Source: Pseudoruegeria sp. HB172150 (lineage in GTDB: Bacteria > Pseudomonadota > Alphaproteobacteria > Rhodobacterales > Rhodobacteraceae). Taken from it: 39,475 nucleotides of DNA. The position numbers and the translations under genes are program-made. The stretch covers positions 1 to 39,475 of the forward strand of contig NZ_JAATNG010000009.1 of the NCBI RefSeq assembly GCF_013184805.1. Reading direction: 5' to 3'. The notes under the pieces were generated by a model. The model did no database searches, was not told the DNA's origin, and worked only from the letters and a program-made list of their open reading frames with translations. The first letter of the stretch is position 1. Each line of letters starts with the position of its first letter. Shown piece after piece: positions 8,741 through 16,562 of this stretch.

Positions 8741-9658
8741 TCAGCCACGATGCCTCCAAGCGCCGGAAAGGGCCCGGTCGTCGCCGCTCAGCAGCAGGCC
8801 GAGCATGCGCCGGCAGCGGTAGAAGCGGATTCGGGTGAGACCAAGGAAGGCAAGCGCCCGCTCGTTCATGCCGCTGAGGCGGTCGGAGCCTGCGATGCGC
8901 GGGATTTCGGCCAGCGGCGAGGCGGCCAGTGACAGGGACCGCAGGGTCCAGCGCGCGCGGTCTTTCGTCGAGGTCAGCTCGGCGAAGTCGTGGCCGATAT
9001 GGCGGTCCCATTTGCGGGTCAGTTCGGAAAAACTCTCGCGCGCCGGGGTGGCAATGCAGATGTCGGGCGCATAGTCGATGCGGATGCCCTGCGCGGTGGC
9101 GCGGCGGCCCCAGTCGACATCCTCGGCGATAGAGATGCCGGCGAAATCACCGACCTGAAGGAAGGTGTCTCGGCGGACGGCCATGTTACAGGTCGCGGTG
9201 TAGCCGTCGCGTTCGACATACAGCTTCATTCGGTAACCATAGACGCCCTCATAGGCTTCGATGGCCGTCGGGCGCTCCGCGTCGGCGCGGTGGATGCGCA
9301 CGTCGCCGCCGATTACGTCCGTCTCCGGATGATCGCGGAAATAGCCGTGGATGCCGGCGATCCAACCCGGTGCGGCGATGCAGTCACAGTCAATGAAGGC
9401 GAGTAAATCCGCCCGCGCCAGGTGTGCGCCACGGCTGCGGGCCGGGCCGGGACCGGGCGTGAGCTCCTGCTCCAGCCGGACAAAACCGAAGGCGCCGCAG
9501 ATTGCATCCGGCAGCTGGGCCGAGCCATTGTCGACCACGATCACCTCGAACGGGACGCCATCGCCGCGCTGACCGGCGAGCGACGCCAGGCACCGGTTCA
9601 GCGCGTCCGGCGCGTTCAGATGCGGGATGATGACGCTCAGAGCGGGTGCGTCGGGCAT
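8741..9658 (-). CDS. Glycosyltransferase family 2 (GT-A fold)
   Basis: A 305-residue inverting-type glycosyltransferase. It opens with the GT2 signature LSVIIPHLNAPDALNRCL (residues about 6-23), followed by VIVVDNGS (about 39-46) and the nucleotide/metal-binding FIDCDCIAAPGW (about 90-101), a DxD-like motif. EDVDWGRRA (about 177-185) matches the ED motif of the catalytic base region. No membrane segment is evident. The gene is monocistronic, convergent with the sulfotransferase ending at 8679 and divergent from the GT2 starting at 9885. It probably adds one sugar to the lipid-linked repeat unit; the donor is unknown. Confidence 0.9.
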   Translation of the reverse strand: MPDAPALSVIIPHLNAPDALNRCLASLAGQRGDGVPFEVIVVDNGSAQLPDAICGAFGFVRLEQELTPGPGPARSRGAHLARADLLAFIDCDCIAAPGWIAGIHGYFRDHPETDVIGGDVRIHRADAERPTAIEAYEGVYGYRMKLYVERDGYTATCNMAVRRDTFLQVGDFAGISIAEDVDWGRRATAQGIRIDYAPDICIATPARESFSELTRKWDRHIGHDFAELTSTKDRARWTLRSLSLAASPLAEIPRIAGSDRLSGMNERALAFLGLTRIRFYRCRRMLGLLLSGDDRALSGAWRHRG

Positions 9659-9874
9659 AATATGGCCCCTCAGGCTGCCAGACCGGCAGCGGGTAAAAAA
9701 TAGGCGGTCCGACCTGCCAGTCCGGACGACACGATGCTAGGCGATCACAGGGCGCATGCCAACCGCGGCGCGATGACAAGTTTGTTGATATTCCCGAATC
9801 CAATCGCGAGTATGCTTCGCGGTGGCACGGGGGGTGCTCCCCGTTGTTCGGTTTGACAACAATGAAATTTTCTT

Positions 9875-9878
9875 GGAG
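9875..9878 (+). promoter_or_regulatory. Shine-Dalgarno GGAG deciding the start at 9885
   Basis: GGAG lies six bases before the ATG at 9885. A GTG at 9822 would extend the frame by 21 residues but has no such site, and those residues precede the conserved GT2 beta-strand, so 9885 is preferred. Confidence 0.7.
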
Positions 9879-9884
9879 CGACCG

Positions 9885-10784
9885 ATGGTTGCAAACGTCT
9901 CAGTCATTTTGCCGGTCTATAATCGCGAGGCGAGTCTCGCGGATTCGATGCGCAGTGTGCTCGACCAGTCCTACCGCGACCTGGAGCTGATTGTTGTCGA
10001 TGACGCATCAACCGTCGATCTCAGGCCGATTGTCGAAGGTATCGGCGATCTGCGGGTGCGGTACATCAAGCTCGAGAAGAATGGCGGCGCCTCCGTCGCC
10101 CGGAACGCCGGTCTGGCCGCAGCTACCGGCAAATACATTGCCTTTCAGGACAGCGACGACCTTTGGCTTCCGAACAAGCTGCAGACGCAGGTGGACCTGC
10201 TCGAATCGCTGCCCGAGGACGTGGGCGTGGTGGTGCACTCCAAGGTACTCTACGGCAGCGGTCCGGACGGATCTTATGGCGTCGGCAAAGTGTCGATGCG
10301 TCCGCCGCCGGCCGACATCATGAAGCCCGGTGAGGACCAGGTTCGAAAATACCTGACCGGCAACCGGATCAGCCTTCAGAACACCCTGTTCAAGCGGGAC
10401 TGCTACCCCGATCCGGTCTGGTTCGACAGCGTTACCCGCTCGAACGCGGACTGGGCATTCAGCTCTTCGCTGGCCCAGCATACGAAGATCGTCGAATATC
10501 CCGACCCGGTGGTGATGGCGTTTTCCTCGCCTGACGGCATCTCGAAGCTGAAGCGCGCCAAGGCGATCGGTCTGATCCGCATCGTGAAGCGGAACCGCGA
10601 GGCCTATGCCAAGTACCCCGATGCCTATGGCATGATGATGTGGCGGATCGGGCGTATTCTGGCGCGTCACGGGAAAAAGAAACTGGCTCGGCGGTTCTAC
10701 CTGGCCGGGCTGCAGAACAATCCGTCCTACCTGTGGAATCTTATCGCCGGGAAACTTTCGAAAGACGGTATGCGGGGCGCCTGA
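9885..10784 (+). CDS. Glycosyltransferase family 2
   Basis: A 299-residue GT-A glycosyltransferase with a textbook N terminus: VSVILPVYNREASLADSM, then LIVVDDAST, NGGASVARNAGL and the DxD-like AFQDSDDLWLPNK at roughly residues 85-97. The C-terminal region has a conserved Trp/Asp pair (SNADWAFSSSLAQ, about 185-197), which is the usual place of the catalytic base. It is soluble or peripheral, as no membrane helix is seen. The frame extends upstream to a GTG at 9822, but the ATG at 9885 has the good ribosome site and fits the family start. The gene is convergent with the sulfotransferase that ends at 10804, with a 19-base gap. The specificity is not readable. Confidence 0.92.
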   Translation: MVANVSVILPVYNREASLADSMRSVLDQSYRDLELIVVDDASTVDLRPIVEGIGDLRVRYIKLEKNGGASVARNAGLAAATGKYIAFQDSDDLWLPNKLQTQVDLLESLPEDVGVVVHSKVLYGSGPDGSYGVGKVSMRPPPADIMKPGEDQVRKYLTGNRISLQNTLFKRDCYPDPVWFDSVTRSNADWAFSSSLAQHTKIVEYPDPVVMAFSSPDGISKLKRAKAIGLIRIVKRNREAYAKYPDAYGMMMWRIGRILARHGKKKLARRFYLAGLQNNPSYLWNLIAGKLSKDGMRGA

Positions 10785-10803
10785 ACCGATGACGACCGGC
10801 CGG

Positions 10804-11583
10804 TCAGCCTTGCCATTTCCGGACCTTGGTTCGGACGCGCGACGCGAGCCGGTTGACCGGCCGCCGCGCGCGGGCGCGGGCAGCGGCATTCGACGCGGCG
10901 AATTCGGGAGACAGGTCCGGCGCGGGCGCAAGGGGTTTCTTGCTGTCCGGCACGTAGCCGAAGCGCGCGAAATCCGCGGCATAAATTTCGGCGATCAGAG
11001 CGATTTCCTCGGTAGTAGGCGTCAGCGGACCGGAGGTAGGTTCCTTCGCCTGCAGCACATGGCCCATGGCGCGCGGTCCCCCCTGGTCGCCGGCAAGCTC
11101 GTCGAGATAGGGGATCACTGCGTCAAGCCCGTGTTCCAGGTGGAAAACGGTACAGGGCAGCGTGCCTTCCGGAGGAAGAAATTCGGTCTGCGGGCGGCTG
11201 TGGTTGTCGAACCGGTGCGGATCGACAGAGCGCTGCGCCGCCACGTCGCGCAGCCAGTCGGCAAAGCTCATACCCTCGGTAACGGTCCCTTCGACCTCGG
11301 ACTGAAAGCGATAGGCGCTTACCGCCCGTCCCACTGGATGGCGGACCACCGTGAACACTTCGGAAAAGAAATCCTCTGGGAACATGCGCATGAGCGAGAC
11401 CCAGTCGATATGCTGCGGGGAGGTGCAGGACCAGCGATCGCTCGGCGGACGCGACAGATGCTGGCGATCCAGAAGGGCCAGCCGACCAAATCTCTCTCGG
11501 AGGTAGTTTTCGATCGAGCTGCCCGCGCATTTCGGCACATGGGCGAAGTAGACGAGTTTGGGTCCGATCCGGGAAATGGGCAT
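10804..11583 (-). CDS. Sulfotransferase family protein (Sulfotransfer_2 type)
   Basis: A 259-residue PAPS-dependent sulfotransferase of the kind related to heparan/chondroitin carbohydrate sulfotransferases. The 5'-phosphosulfate loop HVPKCAGSSIENYL lies at residues 15-28, with the invariant Lys18 and SS pair. FTVVRHPVGRAVSAY at 77-91 is the 3'-phosphate-binding motif with Arg81 and Ser89. No signal peptide or membrane segment is visible, so it should act in the cytoplasm on nucleotide- or lipid-linked sugars. It is transcribed alone, divergently from the Wzy-like polymerase gene, with 119 bases between starts. Motifs differ from those of the other two sulfotransferases here, so these are not recent duplicates. 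Confidence 0.88.
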   Translation of the reverse strand: MPISRIGPKLVYFAHVPKCAGSSIENYLRERFGRLALLDRQHLSRPPSDRWSCTSPQHIDWVSLMRMFPEDFFSEVFTVVRHPVGRAVSAYRFQSEVEGTVTEGMSFADWLRDVAAQRSVDPHRFDNHSRPQTEFLPPEGTLPCTVFHLEHGLDAVIPYLDELAGDQGGPRAMGHVLQAKEPTSGPLTPTTEEIALIAEIYAADFARFGYVPDSKKPLAPAPDLSPEFAASNAAARARARRPVNRLASRVRTKVRKWQG

Positions 11584-11692
11584 GGAGTCTGGTTTCGACC
11601 AATAGATGCAGATAATCTGAAAATGCGGCGCGCAATCTTCAGGTTAGGTGATATGCATTTTGATCCGGCCGCACAACAGAATCATAGTTTTT

Positions 11693-11696
11693 GGAG
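11693..11696 (+). promoter_or_regulatory. Shine-Dalgarno GGAG deciding a GTG start at 11703
   Basis: GGAG sits six bases before GTG 11703. The frame also opens at TTG 11691, but that codon overlaps the ribosome site itself, so GTG 11703 is the more likely start of the polymerase gene. Confidence 0.65.
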
Positions 11697-11702
11697 CCTA
11701 CA

Positions 11703-13169
11703 GTGAGCGGTAGCGAAGCCTTTGGAGGGGGACGACCTGCGGCCTCGGGATCTCTGGCGCGTTTCAGTCCCGGATCTCAGGTTCGCAAAGAGGGGGAAAC
11801 CGGTTCAGCGTCGCGCCGGGAAAGAGCTGACAAGCTTCCGTTTCTGGTCACGGTTTATCTGTTCTCTCTGATACTCCCGTTCATCTTTCAGCTCGGGCCG
11901 CTGCGTATGTCAGCGTACCGGTTCATACTCATAGTCCTTATTGTCCCATTGCTTGCCATGTGGCTTTCCGGCCGAGCTGGAAGGATCCGTTTCGCGGACA
12001 TAGCCTTTCTTCTGTCGAGCCTATGGGTGGGGGTGAGCTACACGGTCCTGCATGGGCCAGCAGCGGGCCTCGAACCTGGCGGCATCGCGCTGATCGAGAC
12101 CATGGGTGCATTTCTGCTTGCGCGAGTCTACGTCCGAAGTTTGGAACATTTCTATAAAGTGATCAAAACCCTCTTTCTGCTGGTTTTGTTCTTGCTTCCG
12201 TTTGCAGTCATTGAGACCGTCACCGGTCAGGACATTGCATTGAAGTTATCGAATTCGATTTTTAAGTCGAACTACCCAATCTATATGGATCCCAGATGGG
12301 GATTGCGGCGGGTCCAGGCCGTCTTCCAACATCCCATCGCGTTCGGTGTGTTCTGCTCCAGCATCATCGGCTGCACGTTTTATGTTATTGGCTACAAGCG
12401 TTCCGCATTCAAAAAGTTGATCTACACGTCGACCGTTGTGTTCACTGCCGGATTGTCTCTTTCGTCCGGTCCGATGACGGCAATGGCAACGCAGCTAGGA
12501 TTGATCAGCTGGGACCGCATCCTCCGCAAGTTCAAGATGAGGTGGTACTTTTTATCCGGCATGTTCCTTTCGTTTGTTGTATTGATTACAATATTTGCCA
12601 ACCGCAGCCCTGCTCAGATCCTTATTTCCTTTGTGGCTTTCCGACCCAGCTCCGCGTACAACAGACTAAAAATCTGGGACTGGGGGACTATTAACGTTGC
12701 CCGCCACCCGCTGTTTGGAGTTGGCTATAACGAATGGGAGCGCGGCCGGTCGATGCCGGAAAGCATTGACATGTTCTGGTTGCAGCCTGCCATCATTAAT
12801 GGCTTACCGTGCGCTGTTTTCCTGCATCTGGCGTTTCTGAGCGTTATACTTCTTGTAATATTTAACAAGAGTATGGGCGAAAGGTACGACAGCTACAGAA
12901 CCGGTTTTTTGATTTCTATGATCGGCCTGTATATTTCCGGGTGGACCGTACACTATTGGAACAACGTTTACGTCCTATTCGTATTTTTGCTCGGATGTGG
13001 TTTTTGTTTCGTGGGGAACAAGGCGTCGGAATACAATGATTCCGAGTTGTCCGGGGCCGTGGATACCGGCAATTCGGCACAACCCAAGGACACCGACGTG
13101 GCGGGCGGCGAAACTAATGAACCGGTCTCCCCATACTCTCGGCAAAAAGTGCGGCATACCCGTACATGA
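11703..13169 (+). CDS. O-antigen ligase/polymerase-like membrane protein (Wzy/ExoQ type)
   Basis: A polytopic inner-membrane protein of 488 residues, probably the polymerase that joins repeat units at the periplasmic face. About 45 polar residues precede a series of hydrophobic helices between residues about 50 and 440. The large loop contains AYNRLKIWDWGTINVARHPL followed by FGVGYNEWER, the H-P-x-x-G-x-G-x type motif of the Wzy_C/O-antigen ligase family. The polar C-terminal tail (about 445-488) is rich in Asp, Ser and Thr. Its codons are noticeably more AT-rich than those of the flanking genes, as is common for wzy genes that move between strains. It sits with a Wzx-type flippase (24745) and several glycosyltransferases. 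A ligase role cannot be excluded. Confidence 0.82.
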   Translation: MSGSEAFGGGRPAASGSLARFSPGSQVRKEGETGSASRRERADKLPFLVTVYLFSLILPFIFQLGPLRMSAYRFILIVLIVPLLAMWLSGRAGRIRFADIAFLLSSLWVGVSYTVLHGPAAGLEPGGIALIETMGAFLLARVYVRSLEHFYKVIKTLFLLVLFLLPFAVIETVTGQDIALKLSNSIFKSNYPIYMDPRWGLRRVQAVFQHPIAFGVFCSSIIGCTFYVIGYKRSAFKKLIYTSTVVFTAGLSLSSGPMTAMATQLGLISWDRILRKFKMRWYFLSGMFLSFVVLITIFANRSPAQILISFVAFRPSSAYNRLKIWDWGTINVARHPLFGVGYNEWERGRSMPESIDMFWLQPAIINGLPCAVFLHLAFLSVILLVIFNKSMGERYDSYRTGFLISMIGLYISGWTVHYWNNVYVLFVFLLGCGFCFVGNKASEYNDSELSGAVDTGNSAQPKDTDVAGGETNEPVSPYSRQKVRHTRT

Positions 13170-13651
13170 ACAAGCGATGATCCAAGAATTCTGGGGTCGG
13201 CAAACTTCGGTGAATGTCCTGCACGTGCCTCCCACCGGAGCGAGGTTCGCCGACCAAAGGGTCTGACGACAGCGTGGTCGAAACTGTGACCGCCCGCCGC
13301 AAGGGGGCGTAAGGGATTCGCGGATAGCCCGCTTTCTTCGCCGGAATATGCGGATGTGTGCACTGTTGTTTCCCATCCGGCGAAGCTAAGGTTTGAGCGG
13401 TTAGCCGGGCTTAGATTCTGCGCCGTTTTAAGCTATTGAATCGGGCCGTTGGGAATCGCTTGCAATGGTCACAATACGACCCGAATGCGAACGGGGTGTT
13501 ACCCAGCGACACCGGCCACTGGGTTCATGGAAGGGCTGTCTCGACGAGTTGTCGTCCCGCCGCTACGGTGCAGCCATTACGGGGCCCCGAAGCGCGGATC
13601 CGGCGGGCCGGAATTTGAATTGATTGCGCCAGAGCGAATAGAGGAAAAATC
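13170..13651 (+). other. Intergenic region upstream of the epimerase, no gene seen
   Basis: These 482 bases follow the polymerase stop. A short GC hairpin without a T-run (13291-13309) could help end transcription. Several small open frames on both strands lack family resemblance and ribosome sites. The region presumably holds the promoter for the 13652 gene, but I cannot place it. Confidence 0.4.
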
Positions 13652-14695
13652 ATGAGTGACACGACAATCGCCAGCGGTACGGTTCTGGTAACTGGCGGCG
13701 GTGGCTATATAGGCACAACGCTGGTGCCGATGCTTCTTGAGCGGGGCTATCATGTTAAAGTGTTGGACCGGTTCTTTTTCGGCCGAGATCTGCTCGCCCC
13801 TCATGAGAATCTCGAATGCATTGTCGAGGACAGCCGCAAATTGACGGCCGCGCATTTCGAGGGCGTGGACGCGGTGATCGACCTTGTGGCGCTCTCGAAT
13901 GACCCCTCCGGCGAGCTTTTCATGGACGCGACTTACGCGATCAACCGCGATAGCCGCATACGCTGTGCACAACTCGCGAAGGAGGCAGGTGCAAAGCGCT
14001 ACATCCTGCCGTCCTCCTGTTCGATCTACGGCTTCCAGGGCCCTGGCGTAATTGTGGACGAGACCGCGAAGACCAACCCGCTGACAACCTACGCGAAGGC
14101 CAACGAGATGGCCGAGAACGGCGTACTGCCGTTGGCCGATGATGATTTCTGCGTCGTGGTGTTGCGCCAGGCGACCGTTTACGGACTAAGCCCACGGATG
14201 CGCTACGACCTCGCCATCAACGGCATGTCCGAAGGGGCATGGATGACCGGCAAATTGCCTTTGATGCGCGACGGATCGCAATGGCGACCCATGGTACATG
14301 TATCAGACACGGCAGCGGCACAGATCTTCATGCTCACGGCGCCGCACGGTTCGGTCAACGGGCAGATCTTCAACGTCGGCTCAGACGCCAACAATTATCA
14401 GCTTGGACCGCTTGCCGAGCGCGTAGCTGCGGCTGTTCCGCGCGATGTGGAGATTGAATGGTACGGCGATCCCGATCACCGTTCCTACCGTGTCAGCTTT
14501 GACAAGATAGAAGCACTTGGCTGGAAGGCTGAAAAGATCGCCGAGGATGGCGTGAAGGAAATTTGCGCCGCAATCGAGGCGGGCACCAGTGAAAAGAATA
14601 CCCGGACCATAACGCTGTCTTGGTATCAGGAACTCGCCAAGTGGCACAGCATCGTCAAGGACGTCGAACTGTATGGCGGGGTGATCGAGCTGTGA
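13652..14695 (+). CDS. NAD-dependent epimerase/dehydratase (extended SDR) with altered catalytic motif
   Basis: An extended short-chain dehydrogenase acting on a nucleotide sugar. The 347-residue protein has VTGGGGYIG (13-21) for NAD(P) binding, DLVALSNDP (77-85), the serine motif PSSCSIYG (120-127) and Tyr147. Strikingly, the usual YxxxK reads Tyr147-Ala-Lys-Ala-Asn151, so Asn replaces the catalytic Lys and a Lys occurs two residues earlier. WRPMVHVSDTAAAQ and FNVGSDANNYQ are the expected substrate-side motifs. A good GAGGA (13641-13645) precedes the ATG by six bases. The stop overlaps the GTG of the next gene (GTGA at 14692-14695). It is a diverged paralogue of the SDR half of the fusion protein at 27709. 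Epimerase, dehydratase and reductase roles all remain open. Confidence 0.88.
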   Translation: MSDTTIASGTVLVTGGGGYIGTTLVPMLLERGYHVKVLDRFFFGRDLLAPHENLECIVEDSRKLTAAHFEGVDAVIDLVALSNDPSGELFMDATYAINRDSRIRCAQLAKEAGAKRYILPSSCSIYGFQGPGVIVDETAKTNPLTTYAKANEMAENGVLPLADDDFCVVVLRQATVYGLSPRMRYDLAINGMSEGAWMTGKLPLMRDGSQWRPMVHVSDTAAAQIFMLTAPHGSVNGQIFNVGSDANNYQLGPLAERVAAAVPRDVEIEWYGDPDHRSYRVSFDKIEALGWKAEKIAEDGVKEICAAIEAGTSEKNTRTITLSWYQELAKWHSIVKDVELYGGVIEL

Positions 14696-15570
14696 AGGTC
14701 CTCCTGCTTGGGCCGAATGGCCAGTTGGGCACTGACATCCGCGCCGCGCATATAGCGAACGACGCGCCTTTCGAGCTTATTCCATTAGGGCGTGATGCCT
14801 TGGACATCTCCGACACGCAAAGTGTCGGCGACGTGCTGGCAGACGTGGATTTTGACGTACTCGTCAACTGCACCTCTTATCACAAGACCGACGAGGTAGA
14901 GGACAATGCCGGGCTAGCCTTTGCCACCAATACCCACGGAGTGGAGACGCTTGCGAAAGCCTGTGCGGCCCAAAAAGCCCGCTTCGTACATATCAGTACG
15001 GATTACGTCTTTGGTGGCGATACGGCTCGTACGACCCCATTGACGGAGACGGATTGCATGGCTCCGGTCAATGTCTATGGCGCTTCGAAGGCAATGGGGG
15101 AGACGCTGGCGAAGTTGGCCCACGAGGACTGTGTCATCCTGCGTGTGTCCTCGCTGTTCGGCGTCGCCGGCGCTTCGGGCAAAGGCGGCAACTTTGTTGA
15201 AACCATGCTTCGGTTCGGCAAGGAGAAGGGTGCACTGAAGGTGGTCGCCGACCAGTTCATGTCGCCCACCGCTACCTCCGATATCGCGGCTGCAATTCTG
15301 GCACTTATCGACAAAGGGAGCCCTGCGGGAACGTACCACGTCTCCGGTACCGGGCAGGCAAGCTGGCACGAGTTCGCGTCGGAGATCATTAGCATGGCTG
15401 GCGTCAATGCCACGGTCACGCCCTGTACCTCAGAAGAATTCACGACCCGGGCGGCACGCCCCCGCTATTCAGTGCTCGACAACTCAAAGACTGCGGAACT
15501 TATCACGCCGATGCCAGACTGGAGAGATGCGTTGCAACGCTATCTCGTTTCCAAGGGCCATCTCAGCTGA
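14692..15570 (+). CDS. rfbD: dTDP-4-dehydrorhamnose reductase (RmlD/RfbD family)
   Basis: Last step of dTDP-L-rhamnose synthesis: NAD(P)H reduction of the 4-keto sugar. From GTG 14692 the protein has 292 residues, the normal length. It carries LLLGPNGQLGTDI (residues 4-16), DVLVNCTSYHKTDEVE (55-70), STDYVFGG (102-109) and the catalytic Tyr129/Lys133 pair in VYGASK, followed by SPTATSDIA, all close to RmlD. The longer open frame from 14620 overlaps the upstream gene by 76 bases and its extra residues are foreign to the family, so the overlapping GTG is chosen. It is coupled to the SDR gene at 13652. rmlC lies convergent at 15789, but rmlA and rmlB are not in the window. A related 4-keto-sugar reductase for another 6-deoxysugar is possible. 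Confidence 0.88.
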   Translation: MKVLLLGPNGQLGTDIRAAHIANDAPFELIPLGRDALDISDTQSVGDVLADVDFDVLVNCTSYHKTDEVEDNAGLAFATNTHGVETLAKACAAQKARFVHISTDYVFGGDTARTTPLTETDCMAPVNVYGASKAMGETLAKLAHEDCVILRVSSLFGVAGASGKGGNFVETMLRFGKEKGALKVVADQFMSPTATSDIAAAILALIDKGSPAGTYHVSGTGQASWHEFASEIISMAGVNATVTPCTSEEFTTRAARPRYSVLDNSKTAELITPMPDWRDALQRYLVSKGHLS

Positions 15571-15596
15571 CGGTACCCATTGCCTCACGAAAGACA

Positions 15597-15620
15597 CGCC
15601 GCCGCGGCCAGTTGGCGGCG
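15597..15620. terminator. Hairpin between convergent rmlD and rmlC
   Basis: CGCCGCC at 15597-15603 can pair with GGCGGCG at 15614-15620 around a 10-base loop, just downstream of the rmlD stop. There is no T-run, so it is at best a weak or factor-assisted terminator. Confidence 0.3.
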
Positions 15621-15788
15621 GTCGACAACGCAATGTCCGTTGCCGCACCGGAGTAGGCCGCGCATCGCGATGGAGTGGACGGGACATGTTCTATGTCCCT
15701 TCGAAACCGACAAACGAATAGCCAGTCACACATCTCACGTGTAGCAGCTACGCCAGCAACCAGGACGTAGCCGCTTGCTGCGAGCGGA

Positions 15789-16349
15789 TCAGTCGAAGGG
15801 TGATTCTATCTCGGCCAGTTTCGGCTGTACCTTGTCTTTGTCCGACAGGACCGCCCCATTATCAGGCACCGGCCAGTCGATGCCAAGCGCCGGGTCGTTC
15901 CAGAGGATGCCAGCGTCGTTTTCCGCCGAATAGAAATTGGTAACCTTGTAGATCACCTCGGTGTCCGGCTGGATGGTGAAGAAACCATGGGCAAAGCCCT
16001 TGGGCACCAGGATCTGAGTCCAGTTCTCTGCGGAAATCTCGGCGGCCACGTGCTGGCCGAAAGTGGGCGATGAGCGGCGAATGTCGACAGCCACGTCGAT
16101 GATTGCGCCGCGGATTACACGAACGAGCTTGTCCTGAGCGAAGGGCGGCGCCTGAAAATGCAGCCCGCGCATGGTTCCTACCTCGGCAGAAAGCGAATGG
16201 TTATCCTGCACAAACTCGAGGTCGATCCCGGCCTCCTTCATCGCTTTCGCATTGAAGGTCTCGGAGAAGAAGCCGCGATGATCGCCGAACTTCTTCGGAG
16301 TGATCAATTTGACATCTGGAATGGATAGGGAGGTTACGTCGAGTGCCAC
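15789..16349 (-). CDS. rfbC: dTDP-4-dehydrorhamnose 3,5-epimerase (RmlC)
   Basis: A cupin enzyme that epimerises C3 and C5 of dTDP-4-keto-6-deoxyglucose. The 186-residue length is typical. Landmarks are HRGFFSETF (24-32), QDNHSLS (48-54), GTMRGLHFQ with the catalytic His64, IRGAIIDVAVDIRRSSPTFG (79-98), PKGFAHGF (116-123) and YKVTNFYS, where Tyr134 matches the conserved active-site Tyr. DWPVP near the C terminus completes the fold. The 213-base gap to the upstream minus-strand sulfotransferase leaves room for its own promoter. It pairs functionally with RmlD, yet the two genes are convergent rather than in one rmlBDAC-type operon. Confidence 0.96.
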   Translation of the reverse strand: MALDVTSLSIPDVKLITPKKFGDHRGFFSETFNAKAMKEAGIDLEFVQDNHSLSAEVGTMRGLHFQAPPFAQDKLVRVIRGAIIDVAVDIRRSSPTFGQHVAAEISAENWTQILVPKGFAHGFFTIQPDTEVIYKVTNFYSAENDAGILWNDPALGIDWPVPDNGAVLSDKDKVQPKLAEIESPFD

Positions 16350-16562
16350 AATAATCCCCTGAATCTGGGTTGAAATCTGCCGGACGTGCCGGCCCGGAAG
16401 CGCGTGGAGTTGGCATTAGCTAGCGGAGGCTGTCAACAAGGCGGTGTCAAGAAGATCGCGGTTTGGCCGGGGTAAAGATCGCAAAACCGCCTCCGCTAAG
16501 AAACCGCCGGAGCTTTGCCAGAATATCTGCCGTCGGACACCTGGGACCAGAGAAATTCGCAT

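Noticed and set aside
9822-9884. GTG start extending the GT2 gene by 21 residues
   Set aside because: The ATG at 9885 has GGAG at ideal spacing and coincides with the start of family likeness.
11707-11715. GCGGTAGCG, nine bases of the enterobacterial ops/JUMPstart element, at the start of the polymerase gene
   Set aside because: It lies inside the coding sequence just after the start codon, only part of the element is present, and RfaH-dependent control is not expected in alphaproteobacteria.
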